Source of the DNA: Ascarosepion bandense
Lineage: Eukaryota > Mollusca > Cephalopoda > Sepiida > Sepiidae
Length of the DNA stretch: 64,000 bases
Direction of reading: 5' to 3'
Assembly: GCA_037127315.1 (NCBI GenBank)
Contig: JBBBDQ010000191.1
Coordinates: 17,427,501-17,491,500, forward strand
The notes beneath the pieces were generated by a model. It was not told the origin of the DNA. It was given only the letters and a program-made list of their open reading frames with translations, and did no database searches. A program made the translations under genes and the position numbers. This document shows, piece after piece, positions 1 to 10,610 of the stretch; positions within the stretch are counted from its first letter, which is position 1, and every line of letters begins with the position of its first letter.

Positions 1-53
1 TCTGGCTCATCGATTTCTCGTTCCGAGCCGATATCCACTGTACCACAACGCAC
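1..53 (-). mobile_element. tRNA-derived SINE, 5' head, cut by the window edge
   Basis: The reverse complement starts GTGCGTTGTGGTACAGTGG and runs through the A-box region and the GGCTCGGAACGAGAAATCG segment common to all copies. It is cut off at base 1. Confidence 0.85.
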
Positions 54-429
54 ATCCTCTGTAACTTAACTTCTGCAATTCTGGTTTGATCCTGTCCTAA
101 GCTATGCTGACTAAATATCAAAAAGACGTAACGTTTTCGGTCACTACAATAATGATGATCACTTCTAGTTTTCTCTTTTGCGCATGCGTTTCTTCATTTT
201 TTGTTTCTTTTTGTTTTTTGTTTTTTGTGGAGGGGGTGATTTTTTTTATAATCCGCCTATTAGCGGTTCAGGTGCAAAAATAATTGTTCAAGGACTGACT
301 TTTGATTTCTTTTTTCTTTTCATTTCCTTGCGTGATCAAAACTTTATGTCATTTTGACACGAAATGTTATCCTGCTCTCCTAAAGCTACTGATTTTTCCA
401 CTTTGTGTCATTGAACTAATGCTGTCACT

Positions 430-838
430 AATCTTCTTCGATGTGCTGTGTCTCTTCAGGGCGTAGGGGATTCGCCTAACCTTTGAAAACCCTAGCAACG
501 TTTGTCTCTTTACCAATCTTCTTCCCGCTATACGCCATTCACTCACACAATAACGTTAGGTAGATATTCCGATACCTTCCCCTATCTCTTTCGATTTTGA
601 TGTGCCCTGTGTGTATCAAATTCTCCAAAACCTCCATCCTCATTATGTGTCCGAAAAATTTCGGCTGTCTTTTCCTGATTCTGAGTATAAGTAAGTTTTT
701 GTTTCCATTTTCTTTAAGACTTTCTATTTGATTACTCGCTCCTTCCATGGCATTCTCAGCAGCCTTCTGCAGAGCCACATATCTGTTGTTTCCAGTCTTC
801 TCTTCCTTTTCCTCTGCGATGAGATTGTCCAACATCCA
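430..838 (-). mobile_element. RTE-like LINE, 3' end of reverse transcriptase ORF, degraded
   Basis: The minus frame reads MLDNLIAEE, then RKRQPKFFGHIMR.EVLENLI, then RDRGRYRNIYLTLL. This is the C-terminal tail seen in several better copies here (RKRQLKFLGHAMR..GLENL..TG.IEGRRDRGRQRITYL). Frameshifts follow towards the 3' end, which has GAAGAAG near 437. Autonomous RTE elements encode an AP endonuclease and reverse transcriptase; only the last part remains. Confidence 0.75.
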
Positions 839-1206
839 TTGCCATACTTAAAACACTAATTTTTCACTGTTTTTTTTTTTTGTTGTTCGAAATGATTAAA
901 TGTCTACAATATATCTGATCGAGTTAAATTATGTCAGTGTTCCCACATGTTTATATTCTCACATGTTTATATTTCCATATGTTTATATTCCCACATGTGA
1001 AATATTGCTCACATTTAGATAAAATTATTTTGCTAATTTTTTTATCATGAGAAATTTGACTGAAACTTTTACCACGATCCTTACATAGCTACAATCTTAA
1101 TAATCAAGGGCACCTGTTAAAACATTGAGTGTGATTTTCATAAAATGATTCGCTAATACGGCCTTCATTTTTTTATAGCAGACTAATACAAGCCTCGAGA
1201 GACAAT
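839..1206. other. AT-rich unassigned DNA
   Basis: Contains four repeats of a CACATGTTTATATT-like phrase at about 945-1000. No gene or element is recognised. Confidence 0.5.
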
Positions 1207-1950
1207 CAAGGTAAAAGATTACATTCTATATGTTAATAATGAAGGAAGTATCTGGTGAATTAAAGAGAGAGAAATAGATGAAATTAAAATTATAAGAATA
1301 AGTAGGTAGATAACGGATGTGCGTTGTGGTGCAGTGTATATCGGCTAAGAACGAGAAATCGGGGAGCCGAGTTCGAATTCCAGTTGAATCCATTGCATTC
1401 ACTTACGCACAAATACCCTTGGGAAAGCTATTAATCCGTCACTTCCCTGCAGTTATGGGTTAAATAGCAGGACAGATTGGGTTCTATAGCCTTGGCTAGC
1501 AACCAATCTACCACAGAAAGCAATGGCAACCTACTGCGGGATAATCTTCTGCTCAGTCAGTTATGTCTCGAAAGAGACATGATCGCTCAAGCGTGTTTCA
1601 CCTATGGCACTTAACTGACTGAGGTAGATAACGATTGACGCTTGAGTTGAAGAGGCTTTAGATTATAGTCGAGGAGAATAGTGATTATAATGAGTAAGGT
1701 GTGTGGTGTGGATGAAAATGGAAGTGTTAACGAATAAAGATTATCAGGATAAGGAGGATAGATAACGAGTGACCCTTAACTTGAAGAGGTTGAGATTTTA
1801 AGGCAGAGGATTAGTGTAAAAATGGTTACGATGAATGTGAAGTATGAAATGAATGAATATAGAGGGGTGGTAAGAGTGAAGAATATAAAGATAAGGTGGA
1901 CAGATAACGAATGAGCTTACAAGACTTGAAGAGAAGAACATTGTAGTGTT
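1207..1950 (+). repeat. Three diverged tandem units related to the 72 bp satellite
   Basis: Units of roughly 130-150 bp, each ending in a core like ATTATCAGGATAAGGAGGAT, AGATAACGAGTGACC and CTTAACTTGAAGAGGTTGAG. Cores lie near 1290-1315 plus 1634-1665 (split by the SINE), 1738-1800 and 1880-1945. They align base for base with the monomer of the 50.5-57.5 kb array (TTATGAGGATAGGGAGGAT, GGTCATTGACTGGAAGAAG, TTAAGATTG). Confidence 0.7.
1319..1621 (+). mobile_element. tRNA-derived SINE, full length, with 12 bp target duplication
   Basis: The family architecture seen in all copies is a tRNA-like head with RNA polymerase III A box (TGGTGCAGTGG) and B box (GAGTTCGAATTCC). A body follows with TTCCCTCCAGTTATGGGTTAAA and GGCAACCTACTGCGGGATAATC, then a short hairpin CATGTCTC..GAGACATG, and the 3' end GGCACTTAACTGACTGA. 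There is no poly(A) tail; the 3' end shows ACTG repeats. This copy is flanked by AGGTAGATAACG at 1304-1315 and 1622-1633. It sits inside a tandem unit related to the 72 bp satellite. Confidence 0.93.
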
Positions 1951-2267
1951 CAGGGAAGCACACACGCTCAAGTATATTCCATAAAATGGCAGTTCTTGAG
2001 TAGAATTTTGTTCTTACCTTTGATATACGGACAAAAGGTAAATAAAAAAACTCTACCTAAACTGTTGGGTATAATATGACGGCGTTTTGGCATAAGAAAA
2101 TGAGTATTTGCTAAATAATGAAAAATGATCCTCACTGTATTCTCAATTCTTGTAGACGTGTTAAACAAAGCTGACTAAATAGTTAGTTATGACAAGCATT
2201 TGCGAATGAATAACAGACCGATGTTTGGAAGAGACCGTAAAAAGAAAAAAAGTACTAAGGACGTTTT

Positions 2268-2345
2268 TAAAATTATTTAATCATTTCACCCCAAGCAGGT
2301 TAATAAAGCCACTAAGATGCAAGAGGTTACTGAGTGTTAGACAAT
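2268..2345 (-). mobile_element. jockey-like LINE, 3'-terminal fragment
   Basis: TTAATCATTTCACCCCAAGCAGG is the reverse complement of the 3' end of the copy at 21965-22545 (GGGGTGAAATGATTAAA). About 78 bp can be followed. Confidence 0.65.
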
Positions 2346-2403
2346 ATGAGAAAAATTACTATTAAGCTGAGAGAAGCATCTTCTCTGTTATAATAAATAC
2401 TGT

Positions 2404-2444
<41 letters not shown>

Positions 2445-2447
2445 TGT

Positions 2448-2486
<39 letters not shown>

Positions 2487-2488
<2 letters not shown>

Positions 2489-2822
2489 CTATACGTACCA
2501 ACAATACAGTAGCACTAATAAAGACCAAAGTCAGAAAAAACTAACGCTAACAAATCAGTAACGTAAGTCGTCAACAACCCAACGAGGACTACCACGTGAG
2601 TTAAAGGGGAAGAAAAAAGAAACAAAGTCCAATAACAATGAGTCAAGAGCTTGTTTGAAAGAAAAAAAACCAAGACGAAAACCTTAACAGTAGAGACCGC
2701 AATACGAAAGTAGGAAAGTAGAGCAAAAATACAATAAACTAAATCTAAAAGTAAGCCTAACTTCGACAGCGGTTTCCGTAGAGTGAAACCGCGCTCGAAG
2801 TTAGGCTTACTTTTAGATTTAG

Positions 2823-2826
<4 letters not shown>
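2487..2826 (-). mobile_element. TA-bounded palindromic element, copy 1 (E1)
   Basis: A 340 bp segment lying exactly between two TA microsatellites (2450-2487 and 2827-2878). Its right end is a hairpin: arms 2736-2766 and 2795-2825 pair over 31 bp, with a nested 7 bp stem (GCGGTTT/AAACCGC). The rest is A-rich on this strand. On the minus strand it aligns with 44552-44824: shared phrases include TTGCTCTACT, ACTTTCGTAT, GACGACTTA and long T tracts in the same order. No ORF is credible. The hairpin arms contain GAAACCGCG, as in the ribozyme at 3570-3625. Confidence 0.6.
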
Positions 2827-2880
<54 letters not shown>

Positions 2881-2957
2881 TATTGTTGGAATAATATTCC
2901 TTGTCCAAAGAAACACTATTTTTAAAAAAGTGCTCAATACAAAAATAGAGCTAATAA

Positions 2958-3112
2958 TATTATTTATTCATAAATTATAACATGGATATGTTACAATATC
3001 TCTACTAAAGTAGCCATTTTGTTTCAACACTTGACAAGACACAAAAGTGTTGAAACAAAATGGCTACTTTTGCAGTGATATTGTAACATATCCATGTTAT
3101 AATTTATGAATA

Positions 3113-3119
<7 letters not shown>
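2958..3119. repeat. Very long near-perfect hairpin, 75 bp arms
   Basis: Outer arms 2958-3000 and 3077-3119 are perfect reverse complements over 43 bp. After a 6+6 nt internal loop, inner arms 3007-3032 and 3045-3070 pair perfectly over 26 bp around a 12 nt apex. A TAA microsatellite begins at its right end (3113-3150). Confidence 0.95.
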
Positions 3120-3149
<30 letters not shown>

Positions 3150-3165
3150 TATACTGTTATATATA

Positions 3166-3213
<48 letters not shown>

Positions 3214-3509
3214 CGAAAAGGATTTTTTTATTGCTGAGGTGATGTGTTATCCCCTGTGGGAATTTCATATCGAAATGGTCATTCAACATCCTTGAATTAA
3301 TCCTAGTTAAGTTATATTTGCTCTACAGAGCAAACATAAATTAATAAATATTTTAATACATGGGGCTCTCTTAATATTAATAAATATTTTATTACATGGA
3401 GCTCTCTTCCTGTATCTTTTTTTAATATTAAAATAAAATTTTAATATTAATTAGGATCGGGTTTTTGGAATTTACCTTCCTGCTTTTTCCGCTTGGATTA
3501 AAGTATCTG

Positions 3510-3555
<46 letters not shown>

Positions 3556-3569
3556 TAACAAAATAGCAA

Positions 3570-3625
3570 GATCGCCAAGACCTACCGCGGTTTCGCACAA
3601 CGGCTCGTCAGGGCAAAGGCAGATC
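3570..3625 (-). ncRNA. Hammerhead ribozyme motif (type I arrangement)
   Basis: The minus strand folds into all three hammerhead helices around the conserved cores CTGACGA (3611-3605) and GAAA (3594-3591). Helix II is GC/GC closing loop CGTTGT. Helix III is ACC/GGT with a tiny loop. Helix I is CC/GG, an internal loop TTTG/TCTT, GCC/GGC, one bulged T and GATC/GATC. The predicted cleavage site follows the A at 3583 (GTA site). The short helix III and internal loop in helix I are typical of hammerheads in Penelope-like elements and retrozymes. The motif sits between two TA repeats. Activity is inferred from the fold, not shown. Confidence 0.75.
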
Positions 3626-3660
<35 letters not shown>

Positions 3661-3665
<5 letters not shown>

Positions 3666-4219
3666 CCTGTCATGCTTATGGAAAGAGAGACAACAACAAG
3701 GCAGCTTGGGCTAATGTTTGTAATCCAGTTAAACTATAGCTGTTTCCCGAGGTTTAATAATAATAACTAAAAATGCTCGTGAAAAATTTCTGTTTCTTTA
3801 TTTTCATTTTCTAGTGAATATTACTTCTTAAGTTATGAATTGAATAAGCTCGTGGTGAGTTCTGTGACAATAAAATATCCGTAGAAATTTCTCTATCGTT
3901 ATTTAATGGCAGAATATTTCAATAACAAACATAAATGTGAATGCTGGTAGTTACTTGAAGAAGTGGGTACAAATGAAAAGATTTTAAATTCAGTTTTTCT
4001 CATTTCACTAAAACAGCCGTTAAACAATTCTATCTTTCCTTCCGTCTTTTATTGTTCTTTCATTCATGTTCTCACTGAAATCAAGCTGAGTCTCTGATAT
4101 GTGTTTTTGTTTTCAGGCAATCAATGTGAAATAGTCCATTATTTATGAGGCAGGAAAAGTTAAACACTTCTATTTTCCCATTTTTCTTTTTCATTTTTCA
4201 TTCATACTTTCTTTCATTC
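3661..4219. other. Unassigned AT-rich DNA
   Basis: No ORF, RNA gene or repeat family is recognised between the TA tract ending at 3660 and the LINE fragment. Confidence 0.5.
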
Positions 4220-4229
4220 TTATGATTCG

Positions 4230-4690
4230 CAATGTCCCCTCTCCCTTGTAGCCTTTAACACCTTTTCTCTTGTTATTTCTCCTAAACTCTCATTCACTGT
4301 TATTCACTTTCTCAAGCCCACCAAGCAGGGCACGGGATTTTTTATCCATCCTGTGAGTATCAAATTCTCCAAGCCCTCTTTCCTCATTACGTATCCCAGA
4401 AACTTCAGCTGTCTCTTCCTCATGTTAAGTATAATTTTCTTTTTCGCTTCCATTCTTTCCAAAACCTTTTCGCTATTCACATTTTTAGTCCATAGTATCG
4501 TCAGCATCCTTCTGTTGAACAACATTTCAACGGTTTCCACTCTTCATTTTTGATGAGAGTGTCCAGCATTTGCTGCTATACAGACAGACATCACATAACA
4601 GTCAATTACTCTTTTCTTTGTTTCCAAAGAAATGTTCCTGTCTCTATTGCTTATTAAAATTATGTCCACTTATAATAAGTCCTAGTATGT
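4230..4690 (-). mobile_element. RTE-like LINE fragment
   Basis: The minus frame at 4540-4304 contains FNRRMLTILWTKNVNSEKV, then RKRQLKFLGYVMRKEGLENL and ILTG, the standard C-terminal reverse-transcriptase tail. Upstream of it, MLDTLI..EE is still visible in another frame. It is broken by frameshifts and is a 5'-truncated pseudocopy. Confidence 0.8.
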
Positions 4691-4699
4691 CTTCTGGTT

Positions 4700-5540
4700 C
4701 TGATAAAAACGTTTCCCTGAAGCGCCGATTATCTGTAACACTAGCTGGTATACACAGTTGAATATTAGGAACAGATTGGCTTGTGTTCAGAGACAAGTCA
4801 TCAGTTAGCTAAATACCGGTCTGCCTTAAGGTGGTTAGGAACAATTAGTCTTTTGCCCTCGTAAATTCATCGCCGGATACCGCCTATAACACCCGTTGAA
4901 ATTTTAAATTCATACAATTTGACGTGTTGAAAAAAGTTATTGATTTGCAGACAAATCAAGCTCTTCAAATTCAGTTTGAAATCAAGAGGTACCAAACGCA
5001 ACAAGACTTGATAAAAACACCTAATATTCTCATTCTGTTTTGCCAACAACGTACTTATGATATGAATCTGAACTCAGTTCTCTTTTGTCTTTTGTCAATC
5101 AAAACAAAATTGAGGAATCACCTGTATCCATAGGCAGATCCGCAGATAACATATTAGCAAAAAGGTTCCAAGCTTTGGCAAAATCATGAACAAGTAGAAC
5201 CAAAGAAGTCACTGAATTTTTAGCTTCGTTTGTAATTCAGTTTACTGTTGCCATTTTATTTTTAATTGAAGTGTAATTTCCCAATTTACGGTTGCATTTG
5301 TGTTGGGTTTATTTGTTATTTGCGACCCTCGCGATGACATCACTGACGACACTCTCTAGCGTCCCCACTACGGTGCGTATGTTTGGAAGAAAAGTTAAGC
5401 TCAATTTGTTTACTTGCAGCGATGAATTTGTTTAAAAAATAAACTGCTTCTTATTCAATTGTAATATTAAATTGTTTGAAAAATCAAGCATTGATCAAAT
5501 ACTTCCTAGATTTTCGGAACATAAAAATGTCAACTGCAAG
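4700..5540. other. Unassigned DNA between LINE and SINE copies
   Basis: The short ORFs here have no recognisable family. The small GC-richer patch near 5325-5390 has no tRNA or exon signature that I can support. Confidence 0.5.
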
Positions 5541-5542
5541 AT

Positions 5543-5838
5543 GTGCGTTGTAGTGCAATGGATATCGGCTCGGAACAACAAATCGGTGAGTTCAAATTCC
5601 AGATGAATTCCTTGCATTTACTTACGCACAAATACCCTTGGGAAAGATATTAATCCGTCTCTTCCTTCCAGTTATGGATTAAATAATAGGACAAATTGGA
5701 TTCTATAGCTTTGACTGGCAACCAGTCTACTGCAGAAAGTAATGGCAACCTACTGCGGGATAATCTTTTGCCCAGTCAGTCTTGTCATTTTCGAGATATG
5801 ATCGCCGAAGCGTGTATCACGTATGGCATCTGACTGAC
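5543..5838 (+). mobile_element. tRNA-derived SINE, full length, diverged
   Basis: Starts GTGCGTTGTAGTGCAATGG and ends GGCATCTGACTGACAG. The B box is partly lost (GAGTTCAAATTCC). No target duplication is evident; an RTE-like fragment begins right after it. Confidence 0.9.
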
Positions 5839-5844
5839 AGCCTG

Positions 5845-6700
5845 TGGATACTGAAATCAAGCAGGCACGGAAATTTAATTACCTATTAAGTATTCTAACA
5901 GAAGACAGAAAGTGTGACACTCAGATCCGAAGACGAATTGGCATGGCCAAGGATGCATTCTAGAAGCTTTATTGAGACAGAAACATTTCGCTGGAAACAA
6001 AGAATAGAGTACTGGATTACTGTGTGATGTTCTTCAGTATAGCAGTGAACGTTGGACAATCTCCTTAAAGATGAAGGGGAGACTTGAAGCAACAGGAATG
6101 TAGTTCTACTGAAGGATGCTGATACCATTGACCAAACATGTGAGTAACGATGAGGTTTTGAAGATGACAAAAACTAATACATAACATCAAGAAAATACAG
6201 ATTAAGTTCCTGGAACATGTTATTAGGAACGAAACTTAAAGAAATTGAAGGTCAGATGGAGGGAATGAGAGACAGAGGAAAACAACACGTAACTTTTTTT
6301 TCTTTTTATATAATCGTGTGGCCCATAGCAATGCATTTTACCGCTACTGTTGTGCAGGGAGTTACATAGAAGGAATGTTATGTAAAAAAGTGACAGGTTA
6401 CATTGTTTGTCAGGAAGAGAAAGAAGAGAATACTGATGAGAATGGGTTGGATGGAACAAAAAGCATGAGGCGGAAAGTGCGAGAAAAGAAGCTGATAGAG
6501 TAGAATTTGCGTTTACAATTTATCGGTTTCACAGTAAAAGGGTGGGACATAGTTACTAATCTTCTTGATGGGCTTCAGCAAATGGATAACAGATCAGAGT
6601 TTTGGTGGAGTAACAAGAGAAGGAATTCTAAAAGTCATTAAGGATAGGAAAATGTGGAAGGCCATGATTTCCTACATTCTGCAGGGACAATGCGCATAGA
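5845..6700 (+). mobile_element. RTE-like LINE fragment interrupted by a jockey-like insertion
   Basis: The plus strand carries degraded coding for FNYLLS, TEDRKCDTQIRRRIGMAKDA and a tyrosine-rich tail, then KFLEHVIRNE and GMRDRGKQ. It is broken at about 6292 and resumes near 6560 with sequence equivalent to the last part of the ORF, ending GCGCATAGAAAAAG at 6700. The 6293-6560 segment is a foreign LINE in opposite orientation. Confidence 0.75.
6293..6560 (-). mobile_element. jockey-like LINE 3' fragment nested in an RTE-like copy
   Basis: A T-run followed by CATAGCAATGCATTTTACCGC and later GCGGAAAGTGCGAGAAAAG parallels 29331-29796 in order. The latter encodes, on the minus strand, the C-terminal domain around FSRTSRLWNS. 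It is heavily shortened and diverged. Confidence 0.6.
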
Positions 6701-7765
6701 AAAAGAATTATCCACACCTTCTAATTATCTTCTTTAATTACCTTAATGCATAATCTGCTATGCATTTGAATATTTCTTCTAATTTCCGTCATAATTTTAG
6801 GCCAGTTATTTTATTTTATTTATTTTTGCTAATAACCAAATTATTCAATTTCTCATGTCTGCACCACAGTTTTTAACTTCGCTTCATAAAATAAATTTTA
6901 AAAAGTTTTTTCGCTAGCCACTGAGAATAATGTCCGTGACGTAGCAGAAAATATCAATATCGAAATGTATTTGATATTTTTCGGACGTAAAGAGTTAATT
7001 ATACTGATCTCTGCTTTGCTGTCCTTGTAATTAAGTAATTTAATTAACAAATCATTCATAAACAGTTTGAAAAACAGTTTTGAAAAGTGCGTGGTTAATG
7101 AGAAAAACCATATCCCTTCAATTATAATATATTATTGTCTCGCGGTATATTGCTACGTGTAATACGCACGAAGATCCATCATTATGGAAGGGCGTCAAAT
7201 GCTTAACTGTAGTCTTTTAAAATATAAAATTTTAAAACTTAATAATAAAATGATTTTTTAAATTAATAAAACTTTTACATCTCTTATAATGAAAATCGAA
7301 AGAAGGCGATGAATTATCTTATTTAGATATAGTATGGATTATTATTTTCTATTGGGTTAAAGACGTAGAGACACTATGATTATCATAATAATTTGCAATT
7401 ATAACTCGATGAGAATTCTATCCTTGCGTCTCATAACTGATGCACGCTGGGACGATCATGTCTTATTTCAATTCATGACTGATTTGACAAAATAATTTCT
7501 GTATTAAGTTGTTGTTACTCTCTGCTGGTAGACAGGTTGTCTATCAAGACAAGAGGACTCAGTCCTAACCTATATTTGGGGAGAAGAGATAAATTAGTAT
7601 ATTTCCGAAGATTATTCTTCTGTAAGTGAATTTAAAGAATTCGACTAAAATTCAAAATCTGCTCTCTCATTCCGAACCGTTATTCATCGCATCAACGGGG
7701 CGAATAGATAAAAAATATTGACGAGAGAAGAAAAAAAAAGACACTGATTTATTCATAAAAGAATT
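6701..7765. other. Unassigned AT-rich DNA
   Basis: No ORF above background, no repeat family and no RNA gene is recognised. Confidence 0.5.
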
Positions 7766-7972
7766 CAGTCAGTCAGTTAAGTGCCATACGTGATAAACGT
7801 TTTGGGCAATCATGTTTCGAAAGAGACATGACTGACTGTACAAAAGATTACCCCACAGTAGTTTGCCATTACTTTCTGCGGTAGACTGGTTGCCAACCAA
7901 GGCTATAGAACCCAATATGTCTTATTATTTAACCCATAACTGGAGGGAAGAGAAAGTTTTATACCTTTCCCA
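7766..7972 (-). mobile_element. tRNA-derived SINE, 5'-truncated
   Basis: Starts with the 3' end motif TCAGTCAGTTAAGTGCCATA and runs to the TTCCCTCCAGTTATGGG region. The tRNA-like head is missing. Confidence 0.9.
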
Positions 7973-8229
7973 GAATTACTAAGTATAAAAATAAAGAATG
8001 TTTAAAAACATCACCCTGCTTTTTTATGCAAAAAGATCTTCCGTAGGATAATTTTATTCCGAATATAAATGTTTATTGAAGAACAAGAAGCCGGAACAGG
8101 ATTTCCACAAATGTAAAGTGGAAGAAAAGAAACTGCTAGCATAGAACTTATGGATACGTCCAGCCTTTTTAACAATAAAAAGATGAGACCTTGCCGCCAA
8201 TCTAGTACTGCGCTTAAATTCATAAAGTG

Positions 8230-9700
8230 TAGTTACTATGGAGGAAAGTTCAACTGAACAATTGCTATAAAGTCTTTATATAAATAATACGAGGAAGTTA
8301 TGTTACGGTGATAGGAAAGAGAGTGAAGCCAAGATGTCGAGTTTGGACTAATAACATTGCAGATTCTTAACCAACCTTAACCATATTGCAGGTCATTTGG
8401 TTTTTACATCAGCTGCCAATTCAACTTTATCGAACGACTAAGTTTTACAATTATGACAGGAGTAAATGGTTGTTATATCAACATAGATACAGCGTTTAGA
8501 ATTAACGCCAACGGGAAGATCGTTGGTGAAAACTAGGAATAAATTAGGTCCAAGGATAGAGACCAGGGCAGCACCTGTATTAAAGCAAACAACTTTTATT
8601 TAGCGATTCGATAAGAAAGACTGAATCAATTTAAAAATTCGTCTAGAAATATAACCTTTCAATTTGTGAAAAAGATGATGATGCCAAACTCTGTAAAATG
8701 CCTTCAATATATTCAAAGCAGCAGCCCTAGTTTAACCATTCTCATCTAAAACATGATGGACTCTTTCGACAATAACTGTTAACACATCAGCAGTTGATCT
8801 AGAGAAGTTAAAGTCGTATTGCTCCTATGAGAAAAAACCCTGTGAGATGCTTAACCAATTTAGAACTTCTTATAATTTGCCAATAAGTGGTAGAAGGTTA
8901 ATAGGTCGATAGTTAGAAGGATCAGATGGTTTGCTTCGGTTCTTAAAGACAAGAACTGCAGGAAAGAATTTCCAACAAGCAGAAAATCAAGTAGCAGAAA
9001 GGCAATTATTGTACAGTTTAGAGAACAGAGGAACCAGTTCAGGAATACATTTCTTAAGCACTAGTGCAAGGATACCATTGAGTTCACATGCTTTGAGGGG
9101 ATCTAGTTTAGAGATGATAGCAGAAATTATGGACTGAGTTATATGCATATAGCTCAATACGGACTCGGTTTTAAATGAAAAATCAGGAAAAGATACTCTA
9201 GATGAGTCACGAGTAGAATCTGAAGAGAATTTACGAGCAAAACATTCTGCTTTATCAATGGAAGTTAGCATTTCAAACTGAATGAAAGAGAAGAGATAGA
9301 ATTATTACCCTTATTTAAGGCATTATTACAGAACTGCAAATAACTACGAGAGACAAACACGTTAAAAGCTAACCACAAACAAAGACATAGCCTCTGTGAT
9401 CAAACGTTTACAATTGTTAAGAAAAGAAAAAATAGGTTTCTTTTGTGATCTGAACTGTCTCACTGGAACACCCGGAATAAGTAGTTCTTGTTGGCTATAG
9501 TAGTAGAACAGGCGAGTGTGAACCAAAAAGAAGGTTATGGTTTAACCTGGCATTTCTGAGAAGAAACAAAAGCATCGATGCTGGATTCGACCCAAGAAGA
9601 AATCGCTGTGGCGCAGTTCAAAATAAGAAGGTCAATAATCTCAATCGAAGGGGCATTTCGAAGAAAGTCACAAAATGAATCCCAGTCTGTATGCTGATAT
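8230..9700 (-). pseudogene. jockey-like LINE reverse transcriptase, degenerate
   Basis: On the minus strand, going down from 9700, the order is an N-terminal linker, the RT fingers with LAFNVFVSR, a region equivalent to NYRPISLL, then YDFNFSRSTADVLTVIVER, then AFYRVWHHHLFHKLKGY, and the active-site region IYVDITTIYSC. Functional family members read SKAFD.VWH and YADD here, so both catalytic aspartate motifs are lost (AFY, YVDI). Many stops and frameshifts interrupt it. It is a dead copy of an APE-type LINE. Positions 8709-9122 recur exactly at 11094-11507. Confidence 0.85.
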
Positions 9701-9876
9701 CAGAAAAAAGTCTTGTGAATAGGAGGTTCCTATAGATATTATTATTATTGTGCCGTACATTGATGTAATCAATGTAATTTTTTTTAGGCATACAGGCAAT
9801 AAGACTTTTCACAACTCACAGAGTAAATAATGATGGTTTTCTTGAAGTTAGTTTTCTTGACCCAAATTCCTATCTA
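9701..9876. other. Unassigned DNA before the Helitron
   Basis: Possibly more 5' LINE sequence; too degenerate to assign. Confidence 0.4.
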
Positions 9877-10610
9877 TCTAAACTTATTTGTAAATGGAAC
9901 TTTGTCTGTGTGTGTGTGTGTGTCTGTGTGGGCGTGTCTGTGTCCGTTACCTATAGACTCCGAAACGGCTGAACCGATTTTCTTGAAAATTTACACAGTT
10001 GAACTATAAGCGTCTGCGAGTGTTCTTAGCTAGGTTTTGTGTCGAGGTACACCCGATAAATAGCGAAAATCGATAAGCGAAAGAATTGTGTTATAGAAGG
10101 AGTAGTCCGATTTTAAACAAATTTGATACACTCATAGACAAAGACATAAGAAACGATATTCAAAAGTTTCAAGGTTGCAGTTCGTGTAATACTGCAGAAA
10201 ATTAATAACATATATATATATATAAACGGCAAGATGTTTGTGTGTGTGTCTGTTTATCTGCCTGTATGTCTGTATTTGTTCAGCCCTTTTATTTGAGTTT
10301 TTGCTTCGGGTTTGGCTCTAAGTAGATATAGTTGTAGTTCTTATGAAACCATGATACCATTTATTCAGAGGACTTATTTAGCCTTAAAAATTCAGTTTAC
10401 GACGAAAAAACCTATTTGATATCAATACCAGGAAATCAAAATTTCACTTAAATCCATTCATTTTTCTTTCAGTCTACGGTTTCGCTTTAACTGGAAACAA
10501 CTATTGCTTTTTAGTCTTTCGTGCCAATGTCCAACGAGTCTGAGCTCCAGGACCATGGACTAGTTTTAAAGCTTTCATTACACCCGAGCAACGCCGGGCT
10601 ATACTGCTAG
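9877..10610 (+). mobile_element. Helitron-like non-autonomous element 1 (734 bp)
   Basis: Begins TCTAAACTTATTTG after an A and ends CTAG before a T, with a hairpin CCCG..CGGG about 10 nt before the end. This is the Helitron end structure, inserted A|T without duplication. The body has a GT microsatellite, ACTCCGAAACGGCTGAACCG, a TA tract and a GTTTGTGTGTG-rich segment. It is longer than copies 2 and 3 because of a different internal segment at about 10270-10530. The 3' end interrupts an R4-like ORF fragment. It encodes no Rep/helicase. Confidence 0.75.

Noticed and set aside
1319..1400. SINE heads considered as tRNA genes
   Set aside because: A and B boxes are present but no cloverleaf with acceptor stem closes, and every copy continues into the SINE body.
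5325..5395. GC-richer patch considered as an exon
   Set aside because: No splice-bounded open frame with recognisable protein on either strand.
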